Assembly: GCA_018715025.1 (NCBI GenBank)
Contig: DVMK01000110.1
Coordinates: 1 to 8,986, forward strand
DNA: 8,986 nt
Reading direction: 5' to 3'
Origin: Candidatus Caccousia avistercoris
Lineage (GTDB): Bacteria > Bacillota > Clostridia > Oscillospirales > Acutalibacteraceae
The translations under genes were made by a program, and so were the position numbers. Every line of letters starts with the position of its first letter. Within the stretch, counting starts at the first letter, position 1. This document shows, piece after piece, positions 1 through 4,749 of this stretch. Under the pieces are notes generated by a model. It saw only the letters and a program-made list of their open reading frames with translations, made no database searches and had not been told where the DNA came from.

Positions 1-60
1 TGTGGAAAACTCAGTGGAAAATGTGAAAAACTCCACGGGATGGTGGTACTGTTTTCCACA
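1..60. promoter_or_regulatory. cluster of DnaA-box-like words with inverted repeat
   Basis: Sequence shows TGTGGAAAAC at 1-10 and its exact reverse complement GTTTTCCACA at 51-60. Between them lie the related words AGTGGAAAAT (13-22) and TGTGAAAAAC (22-31). TTTTCCACA differs by one base from the Gram-positive DnaA box TTATCCACA. A smaller inverted repeat, GTGGA (14-18) with TCCAC (32-36), lies inside. An AT-rich stretch follows at 61-90. This could be a DnaA-bound regulatory region, the edge of a replication origin, or a hairpin ending an upstream transcript. The window starts at base 1 of the motif, so the left context is missing. Confidence 0.3.
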
Positions 61-123
61 GAGAACAAGAAAATGTAAAAATTATGTAAACGCGCAGTAA
101 GAATCTCCCCATAACGTTCTGTA

Positions 124-152
124 TTTACAGCCTTCCCGCCGTATGATAAAAT
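124..152 (+). promoter_or_regulatory. sigma-A promoter of the DUF6062-ogg operon
   Basis: TTTACA at 124-129 (5 of 6 to TTGACA) is separated by exactly 17 bp from TAAAAT at 147-152 (5 of 6 to TATAAT). It sits 34 bp upstream of the first start codon, leaving a short leader that carries the GGGAGG ribosome binding site at 171-176. No other good promoter is seen before the glycosylase, so it should drive both genes. Confidence 0.65.
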
Positions 153-185
153 GTCAGATAGAATCAAAACGGGAGGAATGCAAGG

Positions 186-896
186 ATGCGGGAAGATATC
201 TGCAGTATCCCTATTAACGAATTGTTTGAACCGAAAAAAGGCTGCCCCCTGTGCCGGATGGACGAGATGCTGGAGCAGCGGCTGGCGGACTACATTACCG
301 GCGCGGCCATGATGGAGCCGGACGTGCGCATGGAAACGAACCGGCTGGGCTTCTGCCCCCGCCATTTCGACAAAATCTGCCAGGTGGGCAGCCGCCTCTC
401 CATCGCCCTGATTCTGGAGAGCCACCTGAAGGAGGTGGAGGAGCGGGAATTCGGCCCCAAGGCGGCCGCCCCCAAGCGGAAGCTGTTCGGCGGGGCGGAG
501 GAGGAAAAGGAAACCTGCTTCATCTGTGAGAATATGGAGAAAAACCGCACCCACCTGGTGGACAGCCTGGTCAGCCTCTGGGCCAAGGAGGAGGAATTCC
601 GCCGCCTGTACGGGGAGCAGGAATGCCTGTGCCTGCACCACGGGCGTTTGCTGCTGCGGGCTGCGGGCCGCCTGCCGAAAAAGCTGGCCCCCCGGTTTCA
701 GGAGGACACCCGGCGGCTTTCTTTGGCGTACCTGCAGCAGGTGGAGCAGGACGTAACCCACTTCTGCCGCATGTTCGACTACCGGAACAAGGACGGGGAC
801 TGGGGCAACTCCCGCGACGCCATCGAGCGGGCCATCGCCTACCTGACCGGCCGCCTGTACACCGGCAAGCCGGAGGCCGGGGAGGACGGGAAGTGA
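186..896 (+). CDS. DUF6062-like Cys-rich protein
   Basis: A 236-residue soluble protein that I recognise by overall sequence as a Clostridia family of unknown function, most likely DUF6062. It has no signal peptide or membrane segment. Its striking feature is two matching cysteine modules: C20-x2-C23 followed 34 residues later by C57-x2-H60, and C111-x2-C114 followed 35 residues later by C149-x2-H152. Each set looks like a four-ligand zinc (or Fe-S) site. A charged, lysine- and glutamate-rich linker (about 80-110) separates them, and the C-terminal part has a conserved-looking DWGNSRDAIERAI segment (205-217). The ATG at 186 follows GGGAGG with 9 nt spacing. The stop overlaps the start of the glycosylase gene, so the two are translated together; a role near DNA repair or redox sensing is only inferred from that. 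Function is unknown. I am confident the gene is real and moderately confident of the family name. Confidence 0.8.
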   Translation: MREDICSIPINELFEPKKGCPLCRMDEMLEQRLADYITGAAMMEPDVRMETNRLGFCPRHFDKICQVGSRLSIALILESHLKEVEEREFGPKAAAPKRKLFGGAEEEKETCFICENMEKNRTHLVDSLVSLWAKEEEFRRLYGEQECLCLHHGRLLLRAAGRLPKKLAPRFQEDTRRLSLAYLQQVEQDVTHFCRMFDYRNKDGDWGNSRDAIERAIAYLTGRLYTGKPEAGEDGK

Positions 897-1669
897 ACCC
901 CGGGCCCTTCGACCTGGCCGCCACCCTCACCTGCGGCCAGTGCTTCCGCTGGGAGGAAGGGGAGGACGGCAGCTTTTCCGGCGTGGCCGGCGGGCGCGAG
1001 CTGACCCTTTCTCCCCTTGCGCCGGAAAAAGCGGCCGGGGCCGACCCCTTCTGGCGGCGGTACTTCGACCTTGACCTGGACTACGGGGCCCTCAGGCAGG
1101 AGCTGGCCGCCCTCTCCCCCGTGCTGGCGGAGGCCGCCGCCTTTGCGCCGGGCATCCGCATTTTGAACCAGGAGCCCTGGGAGGCCCTGTGCTCCTTCAT
1201 CCTTTCCCAAAACAACAACATCCCCCGCATCAAGGGGATTGTGGCGCGGCTGTGCGCCTGCTTCGGCCAGCCCCTGCCGGGGGGCGGCCGTTCCTTCCCC
1301 GGGCCCGAGGCGCTGGCCGGGCTTTCTCCGGAGGATTTAGCCCCCCTGCGGTGCGGCTTCCGCGCCAGGTACGTCATAGACGCGGCCCAAAAGGTGTGCG
1401 GCGGCCTGAACCTGGAGGAGCTGCGCCCCCTGCCCCTGGCCGAGGCCCGCGAAGCCCTCATGACCATCACCGGCGTGGGGGTGAAGGTGGCGGACTGCAC
1501 CCTGCTGTACGGCCTGCACCGGCTGGACGCCTTCCCCATGGACGTGTGGATGAAGCGGGCCATGGCCGTTCTCTTCCCCGGGAAGCAGCCGGAGGACTTC
1601 GGCCCCGCCGCCGGGGTGGCCCAGCAGTACATTTTCCATTACAGCCGCTGCCACCCGGAATTGTTCTGA
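893..1669 (+). CDS. ogg: 8-oxoguanine DNA glycosylase/AP lyase (OGG1 type)
   Basis: Removes oxidised guanine (8-oxoG) from DNA and nicks the resulting abasic site, in base excision repair. The 258-residue protein opens with the OGG N-domain signature FDLAATLTCGQCFRW (6-20). It then has the SQNNNIPRIKG motif (105-115), matching the SSNNN..RI.G motif of human OGG1, and the helix-hairpin-helix GVGVKVADC with catalytic Lys198 and PMDVW with Asp217. The 19-residue Lys-Asp spacing equals that of human Lys249/Asp268. The start is GTG at 893: its last two bases are the first two of the upstream TGA stop, and GGGGAGG (879-885) lies 7 nt before it inside the upstream gene. The frame stays open back to 623, but that stretch overlaps the DUF6062-like gene and lacks family similarity. 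At 258 residues it is shorter than human OGG1, with almost no sequence before the FDL motif. All catalytic features are present, so it should be active. Confidence 0.92.
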   Translation: MNPGPFDLAATLTCGQCFRWEEGEDGSFSGVAGGRELTLSPLAPEKAAGADPFWRRYFDLDLDYGALRQELAALSPVLAEAAAFAPGIRILNQEPWEALCSFILSQNNNIPRIKGIVARLCACFGQPLPGGGRSFPGPEALAGLSPEDLAPLRCGFRARYVIDAAQKVCGGLNLEELRPLPLAEAREALMTITGVGVKVADCTLLYGLHRLDAFPMDVWMKRAMAVLFPGKQPEDFGPAAGVAQQYIFHYSRCHPELF

Positions 1670-1683
1670 AATGGTCAAAGAAG

Positions 1684-1700
1684 CGGCCCTGCCCGGGCCG
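1684..1700 (+). terminator. weak hairpin after ogg
   Basis: CGGCCC (1684-1689) pairs with GGGCCG (1695-1700) around a 5-nt loop, 14 nt after the ogg stop. The tail ATTTCTGGTG is only modestly T-rich, so it is at best a leaky intrinsic terminator. The following AT-rich 1741-1757 stretch may assist. Confidence 0.35.
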
Positions 1701-1757
1701 ATTTCTGGTGATTGCGGGGAAGTTGGGGAAAATCCGGAGATTTTCAAATTTTTTTGG

Positions 1758-1771
1758 AAATAACGCTTTCA
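1758..1771 (-). promoter_or_regulatory. possible CcpA (cre) operator at fba promoter
   Basis: Read on the minus strand, 1771-1758 is TGAAAGCGTTATTT. It fits the Gram-positive cre consensus TGWAANCGNTNWCA at 12 of 14 positions, including the whole TGAAAGCG half; the last two bases deviate. It overlaps the candidate -35 box of the aldolase promoter, where CcpA binding would be expected to repress. A 9-nt direct repeat, TTTCAAATT, at 1742-1750 and 1767-1775 lies across the same region. Single-site matches of this kind occur by chance, so this is a candidate only. Confidence 0.3.
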
Positions 1772-1795
1772 AATTGCCCCAATTTGCAGTATAAT
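1767..1795 (+). promoter_or_regulatory. promoter of fba
   Basis: A perfect -10 box TATAAT lies at 1790-1795. With 17-bp spacing the -35 would be TTTCAA at 1767-1772, which is weak (3 of 6), so the promoter may need help or rely on the strong -10 and the AT-rich upstream element (1741-1760). The start codon lies 37 bp downstream of the -10. Confidence 0.6.
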
Positions 1796-1832
1796 AAAGA
1801 CAGATTTCATCATAGAATAGGAGCGTGACCCC

Positions 1833-2771
1833 ATGCCGTTAGTAAATACGAAGGATATGTTCAAGAAGGCTTACGAGGGCGGATACGCCGTCGGCGCTTT
1901 CAATGTGAACAACATGGAAATCGTTCAGGGCATTACCGAGGCCTGCCAGGAGCTGAACGCCCCTGTTATTCTGCAGGTTTCCGCCGGCGCCCGCAAGTAC
2001 GCCAACCACACCTACCTGGTGAAGCTGGTGGAGGCCGCCGTGAAGGAAAACCCCAACATCCCCATCGCCCTGCACCTGGACCACGGCGCCGATTTCCAGA
2101 TCTGCAAAGACTGCATTGACGGCGGCTTTACCTCCGTCATGTACGACGGCTCCTCCAAGCCCTATGAGGAGAACGTGGAAGAGGCCCGCCGCGTGGCAGA
2201 GTACGCCCACAAATATAACGTCACCGTGGAAGCCGAGCTGGGCAAGCTGGCCGGCGTGGAGGACGACGTGAAGGTAGAGGACGACAAGGCCCAGTTTACC
2301 GACCCCGACGAGGTACAGGACTTTGTGACCCGCACCGGCGTGGACTCCCTGGCTATCGCCATCGGCACCAGCCACGGCGCTTACAAGTTCAAGCCCGGCC
2401 AGAAGCCCCACCTGCGCCTGGACATCCTGCAGGAGGTTTCTAACCGCCTGCCCGGGTTCCCCATTGTGCTGCACGGCGCTTCCTCCGTCATCCCCGAGTT
2501 TGTGGAGATGGTGAACAAGTACGGCGGGCAGATGCCCGACGCCATCGGCATTCCGGAGGAGATGCTCCGCGAGGCTGCCAAGATGGCCGTGTGCAAGATC
2601 AACATTGACTCCGATATCCGTCTGGCTATGACGGCCACCATCCGCAAGTATTTTGCGGAGAACCCCAGCCACTTCGACCCCCGGCAGTACCTTGCCCCCG
2701 CCCGCGCTGCGGTGAAGGACATGGTCGCCCACAAGATCAACGTGGTACTGGGCTGCGCCGGCAAGGCCTAA
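1833..2771 (+). CDS. fba: class II fructose-bisphosphate aldolase
   Basis: Cleaves fructose-1,6-bisphosphate to dihydroxyacetone phosphate and glyceraldehyde-3-phosphate (and the reverse) in cytosolic glycolysis and gluconeogenesis. The 312-residue protein has every class II landmark. HLDHG (81-85) carries catalytic Asp83 and zinc ligand His84. VEAELG (132-137) follows. GTSHGAYKF (178-186) carries His181, LHGASS (213-218) carries His214, and KINIDSD (255-261) is the phosphate-binding loop. The length fits the Firmicutes type. The ATG at 1833 follows AGGAG (1819-1823) with 9 nt spacing. It is a monocistronic unit with its own TATAAT promoter and downstream hairpins. Fructose-bisphosphate is assumed as substrate; tagatose- or ketose-bisphosphate relatives share these motifs, but the overall match favours FBA. 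Regular, optimised codon use fits a highly expressed glycolytic gene. Confidence 0.95.
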   Translation: MPLVNTKDMFKKAYEGGYAVGAFNVNNMEIVQGITEACQELNAPVILQVSAGARKYANHTYLVKLVEAAVKENPNIPIALHLDHGADFQICKDCIDGGFTSVMYDGSSKPYEENVEEARRVAEYAHKYNVTVEAELGKLAGVEDDVKVEDDKAQFTDPDEVQDFVTRTGVDSLAIAIGTSHGAYKFKPGQKPHLRLDILQEVSNRLPGFPIVLHGASSVIPEFVEMVNKYGGQMPDAIGIPEEMLREAAKMAVCKINIDSDIRLAMTATIRKYFAENPSHFDPRQYLAPARAAVKDMVAHKINVVLGCAGKA

Positions 2772-2795
2772 TCCGCCGCCCTGCGCGGTTCGGAT
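2771..2795 (+). terminator. hairpin at fba stop
   Basis: ATCCG (2771-2775) pairs with CGGAT (2791-2795) and the inner CCGC (2776-2779) pairs with GCGG (2785-2788), with a two-T bulge. It begins at the last base of the fba stop codon and is followed by TTGTCTGTTG, a moderate T-rich tail. It probably works together with the larger hairpin downstream. Confidence 0.45.
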
Positions 2796-2848
2796 TTGTC
2801 TGTTGACTACGTTCCGGACCTTGGTCCATTCGATAGTTCGTTGCAGGG

Positions 2849-2884
2849 AAGCGCCACCCGTTTTGCAAAAAGCGGGTGGCGCTT
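2849..2884 (+). terminator. long GCAA-tetraloop hairpin between fba and lysO genes
   Basis: AAGCGCCACCCG (2849-2860) is perfectly complementary to CGGGTGGCGCTT (2873-2884). The pairing extends inward through one G-T wobble and three A-T pairs to a GCAA tetraloop (2865-2868), giving about 16 bp. The 3' tail CCTGTTGTCC has few Ts, so as an intrinsic terminator it is imperfect. It could instead protect an RNA end or sit in the lysO leader as an attenuator. No anti-terminator or riboswitch core is seen. Confidence 0.5.
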
Positions 2885-2936
2885 CCTGTTGTCCGCCCGG
2901 CGGGCGGGAAATTCGTTCGCGGAGTGATTTTTTCCT

Positions 2937-3230
2937 ATGACAATCCTGATTCTTATGTGCGCGGGGGCCGCGGTGGGCTTGTGGCTCTTCCCCGCCCGAT
3001 GGCAGAAGGGCAACGCCAAGGTGCAGGCAGGCCTCACCGCCGTGCTTATTTTCTGCATGGGGGTTTCCCTGGGGGCGCGGCCCGGCTTTTTTGAAGAGCT
3101 GGCCAGCCTGGGCCTGAAAAGCCTGGTGCTGTGCGGGGCCTCCATCCTGGGCTCGGTGGCCCTGGTGTACCCCCTCACCCAGCGCTTCCTGGTGAAGCGC
3201 CCGGGGAAGGGGAGGGAGGAGAAGAAATGA
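2937..3230 (+). CDS. LysO-type lysine exporter, N-terminal half protein
   Basis: A 97-residue membrane protein corresponding to the N-terminal part of LysO (E. coli YbjE, formerly DUF340), which exports lysine across the inner membrane. Three hydrophobic segments are visible (about 2-19, 30-48 and 61-83), followed by a basic, charged tail ending GKGREEKK. FCMGVSLG (39-46) matches the repeated motif FSVGISVG in the next protein, as expected for the two homologous halves of this family. The ATG at 2937 is chosen because the protein starts directly with a membrane helix; its ribosome site is GGAG at 2921-2924, spaced a rather long 12 nt. Its stop overlaps the next gene's ATG. Both genes are probably needed for one transporter. 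Substrate is inferred from the family. Confidence 0.82.
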   Translation: MTILILMCAGAAVGLWLFPARWQKGNAKVQAGLTAVLIFCMGVSLGARPGFFEELASLGLKSLVLCGASILGSVALVYPLTQRFLVKRPGKGREEKK

Positions 3231-3826
3231 TCCTCATTGCGGCTGTCAGCCTGGTTCTGGGGGTGGCCTGCGGGCGGTGGCTGTTTTCCCCGGAAGCGGC
3301 CCAGGCGGTGGAATGCCTTTCAGAGCCCGCCCTGTGGCTGCTCATGTTCTCAGTGGGAATTTCAGTGGGGGGCAGCCGGGAAATTTTCCACAAAATCCGC
3401 CAGTACCATGTGAAGGTGCTCCTCATCCCCGCAGGGGTGGTGGTGGGCTCGTGCCTGGCGGGGGCGCTGTGCGCCCGCCTGTGCGGCCTGCCCCTGGGCG
3501 CCGCCATGGCCGTCACCGGGGGGCTGGGCTGGTACAGCCTGGCCGGGGCCATGGTGGGCGAGCTGGCCGGGCCGGAGGCCGGGTCGGTGGCCTTTCTCAG
3601 CAACCTGATGCGGGAAATGGCGTCCTTTGCCCTCATCCCCCTTCTGGTAAAGCACCTGAACCCCTACACCGCCATTGCCCCCGCCGCCGCCACCAGCGAG
3701 GACACCACCCTGCCCATGATGATAAAATACACCAGCGGCGACGTGGTGCTTATGTCGGTGGTGAACGGCGTCATCTGCAGCGCCGCCGCCCCCCTCCTGA
3801 TGAACCTGTTCTGCAGGCTGCTGTGA
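3227..3826 (+). CDS. lysine exporter LysO family, C-terminal half protein
   Basis: A 199-residue polytopic membrane protein matching the C-terminal part of LysO. Hydrophobic segments lie near 1-18, 34-49, 62-84, 90-110, 131-142 and 173-196. Recognisable motifs are FSVGISVG (41-48), GLGWYSLAG (99-107), NLMRE (126-130) and ATSEDTTLP (155-163). The Asp159 in the last motif aligns, from memory of E. coli LysO, with an acidic residue needed for transport. The start is ATG at 3227, sharing ATGA with the upstream stop, and AGGAG (3217-3221) lies 5 nt before it. The frame is open back to 3131, but that part lies inside the upstream gene. Tight overlap implies translational coupling and equal production with the 97-residue partner. 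In E. coli the two parts are one protein; the split arrangement is known in other bacteria. Expected role: release of excess lysine or defence against toxic analogues. Confidence 0.88.
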   Translation: MILIAAVSLVLGVACGRWLFSPEAAQAVECLSEPALWLLMFSVGISVGGSREIFHKIRQYHVKVLLIPAGVVVGSCLAGALCARLCGLPLGAAMAVTGGLGWYSLAGAMVGELAGPEAGSVAFLSNLMREMASFALIPLLVKHLNPYTAIAPAAATSEDTTLPMMIKYTSGDVVLMSVVNGVICSAAAPLLMNLFCRLL

Positions 3827-3874
3827 AGGGGGCCCTGCGGGCCAGGCTGGGCTTTGCCGGATTTGCTGAAAATG

Positions 3875-3907
3875 AAAAGAGGGACGGCGGAACGCCGTCC
3901 CTCTTTT
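3875..3907. terminator. bidirectional intrinsic terminator (lysO genes / pyrE)
   Basis: GAGGGACGGCG (3879-3889) pairs perfectly with CGCCGTCCCTC (3893-3903) around a GAA loop. Flanking AAAA (3875-3878) pairs with TTTT (3904-3907), giving about 15 bp. It has a T-run after the stem on both strands. It lies between the convergent lysO and pyrE genes, 48 nt after the lysO stop and 33 nt after the pyrE stop, so it can end transcription from both sides. Confidence 0.93.
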
Positions 3908-3940
3908 TCTGCGGTGGAAGCTTGTCAGCTGCAAAAATTC

Positions 3941-4603
3941 TTAAAAGATGCAATACTGCTCCATGTAGCTCTCCATCAGCGGGAGCAGGTGGGCGTAGTC
4001 CGGGCGGCCCTGCAGGTACTCGTAAATATCCCGCACGGTAACCAGGGCATGGACGCGGATGCCGAACTCCTCCTCCACCTCCATAATGGCGGTTTTCTGC
4101 GGATTCTGGCCGAATTCGCACCGGTTGACGGAGATGAACATGTCCGTCACCTTCACCTTGCCGCAGGCAGAAAGGACAGGCATGGTTTCCCGCACGGCGG
4201 TGCCCGCGGTGATCACATCCTCAATGATGAGGATCCGGTCCCCGTCCTTGGGCTGGTAGCCCACAATGCTGCCGCCCTCCCCGTGGTCTTTGGCTTCCTT
4301 CCGGTTGAAGAAAAAGGCCTTGTCAATGCCGTAGTTCCGGGCCAGGGCCCCGGCGGCGGCCGTCACCAGGGGGATCCCCTTGTAGGCGGGGCCGAACATG
4401 GCGTCAAATTCATCGCCCACCGTCTCTTTCACCAGGGCGGCGTAAAACTCGCCCAGCCGCGAGTTCTGCAGCCCGGTGCGGTAGTTGCCTGTATTCACGA
4501 AGTAGGGGGTGTTCCGTCCGCTTTTGGTGACGAAATTCCCGAAGCGCAGCACATCCGCGCTCATCATAAACTCAATAAATTCCTTTTTCCAAGCAGTCAG
4601 CAT
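3941..4603 (-). CDS. pyrE: orotate phosphoribosyltransferase
   Basis: Converts orotate and PRPP to orotidine-5'-phosphate, the fifth step of de novo pyrimidine synthesis, in the cytosol. The 220-residue protein is close in length and sequence to the E. coli-type dimeric enzyme (about 213). Landmarks are FGPAYKGIPL (70-79), the flexible catalytic loop NRKEAKDHGEGG (100-111) and the PRPP-binding motif LIIEDVITAGTAV (125-137). The start is ATG at 4603, with AGGAAGG 7 nt upstream, and the protein begins MLTAWKKEFIEFM as homologues do. An in-frame start at 4666 would overlap the promoter -35 and is rejected. The gene stands alone, not in a pyr operon, and its short leader has no room for a PyrR attenuator. 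It converges on the lysO genes. Confidence 0.95.
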   Translation of the reverse strand: MLTAWKKEFIEFMMSADVLRFGNFVTKSGRNTPYFVNTGNYRTGLQNSRLGEFYAALVKETVGDEFDAMFGPAYKGIPLVTAAAGALARNYGIDKAFFFNRKEAKDHGEGGSIVGYQPKDGDRILIIEDVITAGTAVRETMPVLSACGKVKVTDMFISVNRCEFGQNPQKTAIMEVEEEFGIRVHALVTVRDIYEYLQGRPDYAHLLPLMESYMEQYCIF

Positions 4604-4637
4604 GGCAGAACCTTCCTTTTCCCGTTTTGTTACTGCT

Positions 4638-4666
4638 ATTATACCGCCGGCGGCGGAAAAACGCAA
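4638..4666 (-). promoter_or_regulatory. promoter of pyrE
   Basis: On the minus strand TTGCGT (4666-4661) is spaced 17 bp from a perfect TATAAT (4643-4638), followed by a leader of roughly 28 nt with the AGGAAGG ribosome site and the pyrE ATG at 4603. The -35 is weak but the spacing and -10 are ideal. Confidence 0.7.
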
Positions 4667-4690
4667 TGGCCCTGCGCGCCGCCGCGCATA

Positions 4691-4721
4691 AAGAAAAAGC
4701 GGGAGGGGGCCCCTCCCGCTT
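4691..4721 (-). terminator. intrinsic terminator of fakA
   Basis: On the minus strand AAGCGGGAGGGG pairs with CCCCTCCCGCTT (stem arms within 4697-4721, 10 or more bp with a short central loop) and is followed by a TTTTTCTTTA tail (4698-4689). It is 28 nt past the fakA stop and just upstream of the pyrE promoter, which it isolates from fakA readthrough. Confidence 0.9.
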
Positions 4722-4749
4722 GGATTGTTTCGCCCTTCCCCCGCAGAAC

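Noticed and set aside
1..78. Open frame at the left edge, 25 codons to a TAA at 76-78, possible end of an upstream gene.
   Set aside because: It is built from the repeated TGTGGAAAA-like words, has no codon bias like its neighbours, and resembles no protein end I know.
85..98. TGTAAACGCGCAGT as a second cre site before the DUF6062-like gene.
   Set aside because: Only the first half fits; three positions in the second half deviate, and it lies upstream of rather than over the promoter.
623..892. N-terminal extension of the glycosylase reading frame.
   Set aside because: It overlaps the clearly coding DUF6062-like gene, is Pro/Gly/Ala-rich as expected for an out-of-frame read, and the OGG domain begins right after GTG 893.
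1839..2732. 297-residue open frame antisense to fba.
   Set aside because: Long antisense frames are expected opposite GC-biased genes; composition is low-complexity Gly/Val/Leu/His and no ribosome site is present.
2771..2936. Lysine riboswitch ahead of the lysine exporter.
   Set aside because: The gap is too short for the full aptamer and I do not see its conserved core sequences.
3384..3392. TTTTCCACA DnaA-like box inside the LysO gene.
   Set aside because: A single copy in coding sequence where the codons explain it.
3460..3475. GGGCGC-TGT-GCGCCC inverted repeat in the LysO gene.
   Set aside because: Six-base GC stems are frequent by chance in sequence this GC-rich.
4604..4666. Upstream in-frame start for pyrE giving 241 residues.
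   Set aside because: It would start at the promoter -35 box, has no ribosome site, and the family N-terminus matches the ATG at 4603.
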